Positions 11,831 to 19,523 of a stretch of 39,223 nucleotides of DNA are shown here, piece after piece. Position 1 is the first letter of the stretch; each line of letters starts with the position of its first letter. The translations under genes and the position numbers were made by a program. The stretch lies in the NCBI GenBank assembly GCA_012514535.1, contig JAAZAA010000038.1, positions 1-39,223 of the forward strand. Reading direction: 5' to 3'. The stretch is from Myxococcales bacterium. GTDB lineage: Bacteria; Myxococcota_A; Polyangia; Polyangiales; Polyangiaceae. The notes under the pieces were generated by a model, which saw nothing but the letters and a program-made list of their open reading frames with translations, had not been told where the DNA came from and made no database searches.

Positions 11831-11863
11831 GTCGACCGTGACCGGCTCAATGAGTCGAGCTGC

Positions 11864-12706
11864 TCAATGGAGCATCGAGCCGCCCGAGCCGCCGCGCCCC
11901 GAGGAGCTGCCGCTGGTGGGGCCACGCCCTTCCCGTCCGCCGGGGATCACCCGCAGCCCTGACTGCTTCGCACGCTGCCGGCGCTGCTGCCCCTCGCGCC
12001 GGGCTTCGACCTCGAGACGGGCGAGCCGGAACCGGAGATAGGCGCGGCGCAGCGGGGAGGGCGTGCTGCCGCCGAGGAGCCAGCCGAGCCCCATGCCGGC
12101 GAACATGGCCGCGTGGCCCGAGGGCGGCGTGGCGCCGGCGATGAGGTAGAGCACGCTGATGCCCACCACGAAGAGGATGAGCCCACGGGAGCTGATGGGC
12201 AGCACGAAGAAGAGCTGGACGGTCCGCCCTCGGAAGCTCGAGGCCCAGGCGATGGCCACCGCCTGCACCACCGGCATCGCCCCGAAATAGTACTCGGGCA
12301 CGAGCTTGGCGCCCACGCGAGCCGGGAGGAGCGCGTCGACGGCGACCTGCACCGCGTAGGCCAGCACGCCCGTGAGGGCGAGGAAGCGCAGGAACCGCTT
12401 CGACCCCCACTCCTGCTCCAGGGATGCGCCGAGGAAGTAAAGGCCCAGCATCGCCGAGACGAGGTGCCAGACGGTGCCGGTCGGCATGTGGAGCCAGGGC
12501 GCCGTGAACAGCCTCCAGACCTCGCCGGAGAGCACGGCGTGCGTGTTGCCGCACAGGGCGAAGAACGACGCCCCTGCGGCCCCACCCCAGTTGATGGCCA
12601 GGGCGAAGACGAGCCAAATGCCCAGGAGCCCGAGCAGCACTGCCTTGAGGGCCCTGCCGGGTCGCGGCAGGCTGACGGGCGAGCGCCCGAACTGGCTTCC
12701 CTGCAT
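11864..12706 (-). CDS. Rhomboid-family membrane protein lacking catalytic Ser (pseudoprotease)
   Basis: A polytopic membrane protein of 280 residues from ATG 12706, preceded by AGCAGG; a TTG start 13 codons further out is possible. It has rhomboid landmarks: WRLFTAPWLH in the L1 region, a TM2 block WHLVSAMLGLYFLG, then LEQEWGSKRFL, and a TM6-like GHAAMFAGMGLGWLLG with His198. The nucleophile motif, normally G-x-S-G in TM4, reads FGAMPVVQA with Met144 where Ser is expected. The oxyanion Asn of TM2 is Ala85. The His is kept, so this looks like an inactive rhomboid (iRhom or derlin style) that could bind rather than cut membrane clients. The C-terminus is a basic helix followed by a Gly/Ser-rich tail. 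pyrR follows after 33 bp on the same strand. Confidence 0.85.
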   Translation of the reverse strand: MQGSQFGRSPVSLPRPGRALKAVLLGLLGIWLVFALAINWGGAAGASFFALCGNTHAVLSGEVWRLFTAPWLHMPTGTVWHLVSAMLGLYFLGASLEQEWGSKRFLRFLALTGVLAYAVQVAVDALLPARVGAKLVPEYYFGAMPVVQAVAIAWASSFRGRTVQLFFVLPISSRGLILFVVGISVLYLIAGATPPSGHAAMFAGMGLGWLLGGSTPSPLRRAYLRFRLARLEVEARREGQQRRQRAKQSGLRVIPGGREGRGPTSGSSSGRGGSGGSMLH

Positions 12707-12754
12707 CCTGCTTTCGTTGGTAGCTCCCGCCCTGGAGCCAGGCAAGTCACGGTG

Positions 12755-12803
12755 GCCGGAGGTCCGCCCTGGGCGCTCCGTGCCGGAGGTCCGCCCTGGG
12801 CGC
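12755..12803. repeat. 22-bp perfect direct repeat, two copies
   Basis: Positions 12755-12776 and 12782-12803 are identical over 22 bp (starting gccggaggtccgcc) with 5 bp between them. They lie in the gap between the 3' end of the lipoprotein gene at 12849 and the rhomboid-like start. They may be an operator pair upstream of the rhomboid/pyrR/pyrB run or a small dispersed repeat. Confidence 0.85.
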
Positions 12804-12848
12804 CCGCGGGAGACGAACGGCTTCAGCGCTCGCCGAGCCCGTGAGGTC

Positions 12849-13808
12849 TCAAAGGGAGGCGGAGGGAACGAGGGGGTCGCAGCTGGCGGGCACGAGGGCG
12901 CCGGTCGCAGTGCGGGCCTGGCAGCGGGTCACCCAAGTCGCGGGGGTCTCCGTTGGATCCGTGTTCGCGCCGCCGGCCCCTCCTGCGCCCGTGTCCACTC
13001 CAGGAGCGCTCCGGGCCGTCACGTCGACGATCACGTCTTGGCCTGCGGGCAGCGGCGTGACCACGATCGCGTCTCCGCAGGCGGCGGAGTGGTTCCCCGC
13101 CGGCAGGTCCGCACCCTCGACGGTGACGGAGGCGATCTCGCCGGGGGCATCGCCGCAGCGCAGGCCCGAGAGGGTGGGGTCCAGGCGCACGACGATCCCC
13201 GTCGGAGACTCTCCGAGGTCCTGCAGGGGCTCACAGCCGCGGATGGGGACCTGGGCGTTGAGGACGGCGAGGGCACCCCAGGGCACGTCCCCCGTCGCGC
13301 CGCCCTGGCCGCCCTGGCCCTGGTCGCCGGACTGCGTCGCCGCGGCGAGGGCTTCTCGGCTGCCGTGGCACGTGGTGGTCCAGCGAGGTGCCACCACGCG
13401 CCCGCGCCCGTCGACCACCGCCGGAAAGCCCGGGGCAGGCTGTCGAAGCGTGTCGGCGGCGGCGGTGAAGCCCGCCACCTGGGCCACGTAGCGGTGCCCA
13501 GGGGCTACGTACTGGAACCCCACGGCGAGCTCGCAGGGGACGATGCTGGAGGTGGGCAGCGGGAAGGAGCCCTCCTCGCCTTCCTCGAGTAGGTCCGGAG
13601 TCACGTCGAAGATCGTCACCTGATACGAGCGCATCGCTCCGGGCGCATCGAGGCAGGGCACCGGACCCAGGAAGTCCTCCGGCTGGACGATCATGCGGGT
13701 CGGCAGCTGCGTCTCGCCGCCGCGGCTCACGTCGTCGGCGCAGGCGGAGAGCCAGGCAGCCGCCAGGAGCAGCGCCGGTGCGCGCCAGGGTCGTCCTAGG
13801 CTCGTCAT
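12849..13808 (-). CDS. Lipoprotein of unknown function (third of three)
   Basis: A 319-residue predicted lipoprotein. ATG 13808 is chosen because GGGGAG lies 5 nt upstream and a signal peptide with lipobox LSAC (Cys23) follows at once; the frame extends upstream but only as Arg/Pro-rich shadow sequence. The mature part has paired Cys residues, a Gly-rich loop (GQGGQGG) near the middle and a second (GAGGAGG) near the end. The stretch VVRLDPTLSGLRCGD and the sandwich-like alternation suggest beta structure. I recognise no domain. It lies downstream of two other lipoprotein genes on the same strand with a 68-bp gap. Probably an envelope or secreted protein; no function can be given. Confidence 0.82.
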   Translation of the reverse strand: MTSLGRPWRAPALLLAAAWLSACADDVSRGGETQLPTRMIVQPEDFLGPVPCLDAPGAMRSYQVTIFDVTPDLLEEGEEGSFPLPTSSIVPCELAVGFQYVAPGHRYVAQVAGFTAAADTLRQPAPGFPAVVDGRGRVVAPRWTTTCHGSREALAAATQSGDQGQGGQGGATGDVPWGALAVLNAQVPIRGCEPLQDLGESPTGIVVRLDPTLSGLRCGDAPGEIASVTVEGADLPAGNHSAACGDAIVVTPLPAGQDVIVDVTARSAPGVDTGAGGAGGANTDPTETPATWVTRCQARTATGALVPASCDPLVPSASL

Positions 13809-13876
13809 CGCGCTCCCCGTAGCAGGCGCATCGCCGCGCCGAAAGGGCCGAGCGGCTCCGAGGGGCCCAGGGAGCA

Positions 13877-14419
13877 TCAGGGGAGCGGGAGATAGATCCG
13901 ATCGTCCGTCGGGGGCTCGATCGCCACGAGGTTGTCGGAGCGGAGGACGAAGCGGGCCGCGCGCGCCGGGCGCTCCAGGGTCGGCTCCGGGTGCGATCCT
14001 CCCTGGCACTGGCGCGCTCCGGTGACTCCGGGGCGCCGCAGCTCGACGGCCGCGTCGGTGTCCCGCCGGCCCCACCTGACCGTCAGTGGGTGCTCGAAGC
14101 GCGTCTGACAGAGCAGGGCGCCGCCGTCCCGGAGCTCCAGCTCCTCTTCGATCGTCAGCACCTCGCGCCCGCTCGTGGGGCTCAAGGTGATCTCGCTGAC
14201 CTCCCGCACGACGAACACGCTGACGGGGCTCGGAGGGGAGAGCAGGCCTCGCTGCTCGCTCGTCGACGTCCAGCGCTCACCGATGCGCAGCACCTCGTCC
14301 GCGGGAGTCTCCACCGCGACGGGCGGAGGTGCCGCGGGCTCCTTCCCTCCGCAGGCGGCGAAGAGCGCCACCGCGCCGACGAGGGAGAGGGGCGTTCGCG
14401 CTCGGAGCCGATGGTTCAT
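13877..14419 (-). CDS. Lipoprotein of unknown function (second of three)
   Basis: A 180-residue predicted lipoprotein with signal peptide and lipobox FAAC (Cys23), followed by a Pro-rich spacer (KEPAAPPPVAVETP). The mature part is rich in beta-like alternation (SVFVVREVSEITL, EVLTIEEELELRDGG). It contains one Cys pair (LLCQTRF and ARQCQGG) that could form a disulfide. No known domain is recognised. ATG 14419 overlaps the upstream lipoprotein stop by 4 nt (ATGA), so the two are translationally coupled. It ends 68 bp before the third lipoprotein gene. Confidence 0.85.
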   Translation of the reverse strand: MNHRLRARTPLSLVGAVALFAACGGKEPAAPPPVAVETPADEVLRIGERWTSTSEQRGLLSPPSPVSVFVVREVSEITLSPTSGREVLTIEEELELRDGGALLCQTRFEHPLTVRWGRRDTDAAVELRRPGVTGARQCQGGSHPEPTLERPARAARFVLRSDNLVAIEPPTDDRIYLPLP

Positions 14420-14907
14420 TCGTCCTCGTTCGCGGCTCCGCCCTCACCGCCCTTGCCGGTGTCGGAGTCCTCCGCGGGATTCAGGAAGGCGCAGGCGGTC
14501 GTGTGCCAGGGTCGAGCGACCACGTCGCAGGTGCTCTGAAGGGTCTGGCCGGGCAGGGCCTCCGTCGGAGGGCCTCCCTCACAGGAGTCGAGGGTGGCTT
14601 CGGCCCCGTGCTCGCGAGCGCAGGCGCCGGCGCGGCGGATGGCCTCGACGCAGGCGTCCCGCTCGTCCGTGGGAGGGCGGGCCTCGACCGGCAGGCCATG
14701 CAAGCAGTGGCTGCGGTAGTACCGGCGGCAAGCCTCCACGTCGTCGACGATGCCGCAGGCCTGCGCCTCTTCGCAGCGGGCCAGCTCGATGGTCTTGCAA
14801 TCATCGACTCCGACGGCGCCCGTGCTGCAGCCCGGGCCGCCCAGGACCGCTCCAGCCAGCGAGACGGGAGCGAGCAGCGCGCGCAGGGAGAGCCAACGAC
14901 GAGTCAT
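14416..14907 (-). CDS. Cys-rich small lipoprotein (first of three)
   Basis: A 163-residue secreted protein. The signal peptide ends near GGPGCST, where Cys27 could be the lipid anchor, though the position -3 residue is unusual for a lipobox. The mature part has ten further Cys (for example DDCKTIELARCEEAQACG, then EACRR, SHCLHG and DACVEAI), evenly spaced and fitting several disulfides. The C-terminus is acidic and Gly-rich. Such Cys-rich exported proteins are common in Myxococcota and mostly uncharacterised. It is the first gene of the three-lipoprotein run and diverges from the nucleotidyltransferase gene. No function can be assigned. Confidence 0.83.
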   Translation of the reverse strand: MTRRWLSLRALLAPVSLAGAVLGGPGCSTGAVGVDDCKTIELARCEEAQACGIVDDVEACRRYYRSHCLHGLPVEARPPTDERDACVEAIRRAGACAREHGAEATLDSCEGGPPTEALPGQTLQSTCDVVARPWHTTACAFLNPAEDSDTGKGGEGGAANEDE

Positions 14908-14978
14908 ACGTCGCCGCCGCTAACACGCCCCGCGCCTCCCGGGCGAGTTTTCTCCCCCTTTGGCTCGCCGCGAGCCCT

Positions 14979-15008
14979 TTGGCCCTCCGCGGGCGGGTGG
15001 GGGACAAT
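14979..15008 (+). promoter_or_regulatory. Possible sigma70-type promoter of the nucleotidyltransferase gene
   Basis: TTGGCC (14979-14984) and GACAAT (15003-15008) are separated by 18 bp, and the GTG start lies 6 nt beyond the second hexamer. If used, transcription would begin at or next to the start codon. This lies in the 107-bp divergent gap with the lipoprotein operon. Confidence 0.35.
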
Positions 15009-15014
15009 GCCCGG

Positions 15015-15941
15015 GTGCGGCGCGCGATGATCCTCGCGGCGGGGTACGGGACCCGCCTGCGTCCCTTGACCGACGAATGCCCCAAGCCCCTCGTGCCCGT
15101 GGGGGACCGGCCTCTCCTCGCCCACGTGGCCGCCGGGCTTCTCCGGAACGGGATCGACGAGCTGATCGTCAACGCGCACCATCTGCAGGACAATTTTGCG
15201 AGTGATCTCGATAAGATTCGCGCAAAGGTTCATGTTTTGCACGAGGTGGAGATCCGGGGCACCGCGGGGGGGATCGCGGGCGCGCGAGGGCTCGTGGGAG
15301 AGCTCCCGCTGATCGTCGTGAACGGCGACATCCTCTGTGAGCCGCCGGTGGATCGGGCCCGCGCGAGCGCGGGGGAGGGGCTGACCTTGGTGGTGGAGCG
15401 CCGGGCCCAGGGCAGCGGCACCGTGGGCCTGGGTGAGGGGGGCCGGGTGGTGCGCCTCCGAGGCAAAATCTTCGGGACGGAGGTCGCGGGGGCCGACTAC
15501 GTGGGGGTCGCGGCGCTCGGGCGTCGCTGCCTCGAGTCCTTGCCCGCCCAGGGGTGTCTCGTCGGCGACTGGGCGATCCCCACGTTGGCGGCCGGGGGCC
15601 AGGTGGAGACGCTGGAGCTGGCGGGAGCCTGGCTCGACGTGGGGTCCCTCGAGGCGTACCAACGGGCGAACCTGCTGTGGCTCGAGGAGCAGGAGCGTCC
15701 CACGCGGGGGTGGTTCGATTTCGAGGGCGTGAGCGGCGCGCGCGTGGGAAACTCCTGGATGGGGGCTGGCGCGCGCGTGGCACCTCGAGTGTCACTCGAA
15801 CGTTCGGTGGTGGGCCCCGGAGCGGTCGTCGAGGGGTCCGGGCCCATCGTGCGCTCCGTCCTTTGGCCCGGAGCGCAGGTCAGCGGCCCCCTCACGGACG
15901 TGATCGTCACCTCCACGGGGCGGATCGTCCCCTGTCGCTAG
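15015..15941 (+). CDS. Sugar-1-phosphate nucleotidyltransferase (MurU/GMPP-like)
   Basis: Transfers a nucleotidyl group to a sugar 1-phosphate to make an NDP-sugar for envelope or glycan synthesis. The GTG start at 15015 gives 308 residues; ATG 15027 is an alternative. The nucleotidyltransferase signature LAAGYGTRLRPLTD is followed by PKPLVPVGDRPLL, and VVNGDILC supplies the metal-binding Asp. The C-terminal 70 residues (VGNSWMGAGARVAP and later V/G-rich turns) look like a short left-handed beta-helix, as in GDP-mannose pyrophosphorylases but not in the shorter MurU. The specific sugar cannot be read from the sequence. pabB follows after 101 bp on the same strand, with a T-rich tract between. 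Confidence 0.9.
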   Translation: MRRAMILAAGYGTRLRPLTDECPKPLVPVGDRPLLAHVAAGLLRNGIDELIVNAHHLQDNFASDLDKIRAKVHVLHEVEIRGTAGGIAGARGLVGELPLIVVNGDILCEPPVDRARASAGEGLTLVVERRAQGSGTVGLGEGGRVVRLRGKIFGTEVAGADYVGVAALGRRCLESLPAQGCLVGDWAIPTLAAGGQVETLELAGAWLDVGSLEAYQRANLLWLEEQERPTRGWFDFEGVSGARVGNSWMGAGARVAPRVSLERSVVGPGAVVEGSGPIVRSVLWPGAQVSGPLTDVIVTSTGRIVPCR

Positions 15942-15989
15942 CGGCCGGCGTCGATACGGAGGGCGTCGACACGGAAGCACCTGCTGCCG

Positions 15990-16012
15990 GAGGTCGCCTC
16001 GAGGGTTTTTTT
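15990..16012 (+). terminator. Weak hairpin with seven-T tract after the nucleotidyltransferase gene
   Basis: A 4-bp stem (15990-15993 with 15997-16000) lies just before a run of seven T (16006-16012), rare in this GC-rich window. It could be an intrinsic terminator or attenuator ahead of pabB, but the stem is short and not adjacent to the T run. Confidence 0.25.
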
Positions 16013-16042
16013 GGACACCCCGGCAATGCTAGGGGCGTCGCC

Positions 16043-17305
16043 GTGCTGCGCTCCGTGCCCCTGGAGTCGGGGGGAGATCCCCTCGAGCTCGTTCGCCCCC
16101 TGCTCGCCGAGCCGGGGGCGGTCCTCGCCTTCGATGGCCCCCGCGCCGTGTTCGGTTGCCGCCCGGTGGCCCGCTCCCTCGACCTCGATCCGGAGCCCAC
16201 CCTGTGCCTCGCACCCGGGGCGTCGGACGCGCCCCGTTGGTTTGGCTTGCTGCCCTACGAGGCGTTCCGAAGTTGGGAGCGCCGCCCTGCCGAGGACTCC
16301 CGAGCGCGCCCGCTGCTCGATCACGTGCTCTGGCACCGCTACGGCGCGGTCGCCGTCTTCGACCAGGCGGGGGCGCGCGTGGAAGGAGACGACCCGGCAG
16401 CCGTCGAGTGGTTGCGGGACGCGTTGGTGCGGCGCCGCGCGGAACGCACGGCCCCCCTGGCGCCCGTCCGGCTCGAGCTCCGTGAGCCCTTGGAGTCTTC
16501 CGAGATCCACGAGCGACGCATCTCTCGGGCGCTCTCGCAGATCGCCGCGGGCAACCTCTACCAGGTCAACCTGGCGCGTCGCTTCGAGTTCCGCGTCGCC
16601 GGGCACCCCGTGGAGATCTTGCGGGCCCTCGGGCACCCCGCCCGGACGACCTTCGCGAGCGCCGGAGCCTTCGAGGAGCTCTCCTGGGTCAGCGCTTCCC
16701 CCGAGCTCTTCCTCTCCCTCGACGCGGAGGGAACGCTGGTGACGCGGCCCATCAAAGGGACCCGCCCCCGGGGCGTGACCTCAGACGAAGACGCGCGCCT
16801 GCGGAGGGAGCTCGACGAGAGCGAGAAGGAGCGGGCCGAGCTCGCCATGGTGATCGACGTGGAGCGCAACGACCTCGGGCGGATCTCCGCACCGGGCACG
16901 GTGCGGCTGACGACGCCGCCCCACGTGGTCACCCACGCGACGATCCATCACAGGGAGGCGGCCGTGACCTCACGGCTCCGTCCGGGGGTGTCCCGCGCCG
17001 AGCTGCTGCGGGCGACGTTGCCCAGCGGCAGCGTGACGGGCGCGCCGAAGATTCGCGCCATGGAGCTCATCGCCGAGCTGGAGGCGGAGCGTCGGGGCCT
17101 GTACACTGGCGCCCTCGGCTGGCTCGGTCACGACGGCTCCCTGCGCTTGTCGATGGCGATCCGGGTGCTCACCATCCGCGGCGACCGGGGGCACTATTTT
17201 GCCGGGGGAGGGATCGTCGCCGACAGCGATCCCGCGGCGGAGGTGGAAGAGACCCTGTGGAAGGCGCGCCAGCTCGCCGCCCTCGCGCCCGTGCTCCGGG
17301 GCTGA
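16043..17305 (+). CDS. pabB: Aminodeoxychorismate synthase component I
   Basis: Converts chorismate plus ammonia to 4-amino-4-deoxychorismate for folate. GTG 16043 is chosen because AGGGG lies 7 nt upstream and no other in-frame start lies nearby; this gives 420 residues. The chorismate-binding domain has RPIKGTRPRG with Lys238. PIKGT is the PabB form, whereas TrpE has PIAGT. Next come AMVIDVERNDLGRI, PSGSVTGAPKIRAMEL and the C-terminal FAGGGIVADSDP. The N-terminal 150 residues are the less conserved lobe. No PabA glutaminase or PabC lyase gene is adjacent, so the ammonia-donating partner must be elsewhere. Confidence 0.93.
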   Translation: MLRSVPLESGGDPLELVRPLLAEPGAVLAFDGPRAVFGCRPVARSLDLDPEPTLCLAPGASDAPRWFGLLPYEAFRSWERRPAEDSRARPLLDHVLWHRYGAVAVFDQAGARVEGDDPAAVEWLRDALVRRRAERTAPLAPVRLELREPLESSEIHERRISRALSQIAAGNLYQVNLARRFEFRVAGHPVEILRALGHPARTTFASAGAFEELSWVSASPELFLSLDAEGTLVTRPIKGTRPRGVTSDEDARLRRELDESEKERAELAMVIDVERNDLGRISAPGTVRLTTPPHVVTHATIHHREAAVTSRLRPGVSRAELLRATLPSGSVTGAPKIRAMELIAELEAERRGLYTGALGWLGHDGSLRLSMAIRVLTIRGDRGHYFAGGGIVADSDPAAEVEETLWKARQLAALAPVLRG

Positions 17306-17378
17306 GGGGAGTTCGACCGCGTCGCGGGATCGCCCGCAAATTGGGTCAGGTCGTCGCGAGCCTGGTAGAACTGCGGCG

Positions 17379-18200
17379 ATGCAGACAGGTCCCGTCAACC
17401 TCCGCAACCTGGAGAGGATCCAGGAGACGGACTCCCGAGGATCCCGGTTCGCAGCCCTGCTCCTGGCCGCGACCGGCGTCGCCGCGCTGACCGTGGTCGG
17501 GCTCACGATGGGGCGCCGCGATCCGGAGCCGGCCCGCGCGGATCGAGAGCCCCTCGCGGCCCTGATCGCGGAGGCCCGAGCGGACGGAGAGCGCGGGCGC
17601 GATCCCACGGAGCTCCAGGGCAAGGAGGTGACCTTCCCCGCGGTCCTCAGCGACGACGAGGACGCGACCACGGCCCTCGTGGCGGTCAAGGACGCCCAGG
17701 GGCGGCTCATCGAACAAGAACCCGCCGAGGTCACGCCGCCCGCGGCGACGGACAAGCTCCCGGTGGTCCCGCTGCCGGCGGGCACGCTCCTCAACGCGAC
17801 GCCGGTCACCACCGAGCCCAAGGACGACCTGACGCGCATGGCGATGGCCGCATCCGACCTCGAGGATGCCCCGATGGCGGATCCCGGCATGGAGGGCGGG
17901 TACCTGGTGCAGGTCGCGAGCTTCCAGAAGCAGGAGGACGCCGATCGCTTCGTGGAAGACCTGCGACGCCGGGGCCATCCGGCGTTTCGCCAAGCCGCCA
18001 ACGTGCCGGGGCGGGGCCTGTGGCATCGTGTGCGCGTCGGCTCCTTCAAGACGAAGTACGCCGCCACCCTGTATCAGCGGAAGCTCGAGAAGAGCGAGCG
18101 GATCTCGGCGCTGGTGATCGATCCCGACAAGGTCGAGCAGCAGCAGAAGATCCGCGCCGCCAAGCTCGCCGCGCGCATCGAAAAGTACGGGCGCCCCTGA
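17379..18200 (+). CDS. SPOR-domain, single-pass membrane protein (FtsN/DedD-like)
   Basis: A 273-residue protein with a short cytoplasmic N-terminus, one transmembrane segment at about residues 24-44 (FAALLLAATGVAALTVVGL), a long acidic/Pro linker and a C-terminal SPOR domain at about 172-247 (YLVQVASFQKQEDADRFVEDL and then HRVRVGSF). SPOR domains bind denuded septal peptidoglycan, so a role in division or wall remodelling is likely. A charged helical tail follows the domain. The ATG at 17379 has no Shine-Dalgarno. TAGAAC ends 7 nt upstream, so the mRNA may be leaderless. It converges on the helical-repeat gene with 76 bp between stops. Confidence 0.9.
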   Translation: MQTGPVNLRNLERIQETDSRGSRFAALLLAATGVAALTVVGLTMGRRDPEPARADREPLAALIAEARADGERGRDPTELQGKEVTFPAVLSDDEDATTALVAVKDAQGRLIEQEPAEVTPPAATDKLPVVPLPAGTLLNATPVTTEPKDDLTRMAMAASDLEDAPMADPGMEGGYLVQVASFQKQEDADRFVEDLRRRGHPAFRQAANVPGRGLWHRVRVGSFKTKYAATLYQRKLEKSERISALVIDPDKVEQQQKIRAAKLAARIEKYGRP

Positions 18201-18276
18201 GAGGACCTCGGCGCATCTCGCGGACGGTCGTGTCTCCGGGCGTGGCGCCTCGGCACGCGCCGTCTCCTCGGGCGGC

Positions 18277-19392
18277 TCATTTCTGCTTGCGGAGGAGCTG
18301 CTGACGCGCGGCGGTGGAGATCGCGCCGGGCACGTTCTTGCTGCGCGCCAGCGTGCGCAGGTCTCCGTCCCGCAGGTGGGGGACGAGCCGTGACGCGAAG
18401 GTGAACGGGGTGCGTGGGTTGGAGACCAGGTTGAACTTCACCTGGTAGTTCTTGGTGAAGTCGCGGTTCATCGCGATGACCCGCAGCACGTCCTCGCTGA
18501 CGGCGCGGCTCGACGCGACGAGCACCGCCTCCGCCTCCGTCATGCGCGGGCTCTTGGCGGCCGCCTCGGCCACCAGGCGGTTGCTGTCGCGGATCAGCAG
18601 CATGCGCTCGGTGCCGCTCCCCAGGATGGCGGTGCGGATCTTCTGGGTCACCGTCATCTGGGCGATCTTCGCAAAGATCGGGACGAACTTCGGCTTGACG
18701 ACCTCCTGGCCGTCCTCGCCGGGCTCGCACACGTCTTCCTTCGTCAGATCGGCGGCCAGCTCCGTGGACAGCTCAGCGGTCTCGCGGAACAGCTCGTCGT
18801 CGAAGGTGGGCTCCTCCGTCGGCTCGACGATGAGCTCGTTCTGGATCGCGACGGCAGCTTCCTTGAACGCGGCGAACCCGAGCTCGATGCCGTTGCGGAC
18901 GGCGAGGTGGATGAGCCGATCGGCGGTCGACATGCGCACCGCCTTGTTCATGTAGAGCTTCTCGATCGCCGAGGGATACCGGAGCAGGAGCGCCTCGTTG
19001 GTCGCGATGAGCTCGCCCATCTTCTCCGTAGCGCGGCTCGCCAGGGCCTCCAGGGTCTCGACCGCGAGCCGAGGCATCGCCAGGAGCTTCACGAGGACCT
19101 CGTCGTCGTGGCCCAGGCGCTCGGCCAACGCGTGGACGACGGGCGCCTGGAGATCCGCTCGCAGGGCGCCCTCGAGCAGGGGCTTCGGGAGTGCGTCGAG
19201 GGTGGCGCGCGCCGCGGTGGACACCTTCTCGTCCTCCGCCTCGGTCAAACGCACCACCACGGCGAGCGCGTCCCCGGGACCCACGCCGGGGATGACTCCC
19301 TTGGCGGCGAGGAGCTTCAGAGGGGCGGGACTCTCGGGGGCGAGGGCCTTCTGGGCGGCCGGGGGCAGCGCGGAGACGTCGATGGGGAGCAC
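18277..19392 (-). CDS. Conserved helical-repeat protein of unknown function
   Basis: A 371-residue, almost entirely alpha-helical soluble protein without signal peptide or membrane segments. Helical repeats with Leu/Ala at regular spacing (for example VVHALAERLGHDDEVLVKLL and LIATNEALLLRYPSAIEKL) suggest a HEAT-like solenoid. The C-terminal half (RTAILGSGTERMLLIRDSN, NRDFTKNYQVKFNLVSNPRT, LARSKNVPGAI) resembles a conserved hypothetical family I associate with delta-proteobacteria and Myxococcota, whose role is unknown. Residues about 195-235 are an acidic linker. GTG 19392 is the only possible start upstream of the first helices and lacks a Shine-Dalgarno. It diverges from the kinase gene across 131 bp. 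A protein-interaction scaffold is the most one can infer. Confidence 0.8.
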   Translation of the reverse strand: MLPIDVSALPPAAQKALAPESPAPLKLLAAKGVIPGVGPGDALAVVVRLTEAEDEKVSTAARATLDALPKPLLEGALRADLQAPVVHALAERLGHDDEVLVKLLAMPRLAVETLEALASRATEKMGELIATNEALLLRYPSAIEKLYMNKAVRMSTADRLIHLAVRNGIELGFAAFKEAAVAIQNELIVEPTEEPTFDDELFRETAELSTELAADLTKEDVCEPGEDGQEVVKPKFVPIFAKIAQMTVTQKIRTAILGSGTERMLLIRDSNRLVAEAAAKSPRMTEAEAVLVASSRAVSEDVLRVIAMNRDFTKNYQVKFNLVSNPRTPFTFASRLVPHLRDGDLRTLARSKNVPGAISTAARQQLLRKQK

Positions 19393-19469
19393 GGGGGCGA
19401 CTTTCGATCATGCCCGCGAATGAGTCCATCCCGAGGCGCCGATGTGCGTCCATCTCACACATCACTGCA

Positions 19470-19497
19470 GGGAACACCGCGATTCCCGGGCGCGCCC
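19470..19497. promoter_or_regulatory. Inverted repeats in the divergent kinase upstream region
   Basis: GGGAA (19470-19474) pairs with TTCCC (19483-19487), and the palindrome gggcgcgccc follows at 19488-19497. They lie between the divergent starts of the helical-repeat gene (19392) and the kinase gene (19524) and could be operator sites. Confidence 0.25.
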
Positions 19498-19507
19498 GAT
19501 TTCGTGC

Positions 19508-19515
19508 GGAGGGGG
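19508..19515 (+). promoter_or_regulatory. Strong ribosome-binding site fixing the kinase start
   Basis: GGAGGGGG lies 8 nt before ATG 19524. It favours this start over the in-frame ATG at 19410, which overlaps the divergent promoter region. Confidence 0.6.
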
Positions 19516-19523
19516 ATCGCCGT

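Noticed and set aside
12849-14075. Upstream extension of the third lipoprotein to 14075
   Set aside because: The added 89 residues are Arg/Pro/Gly shadow sequence overlapping the neighbouring gene, while ATG 13808 has a ribosome-binding site and a signal peptide.
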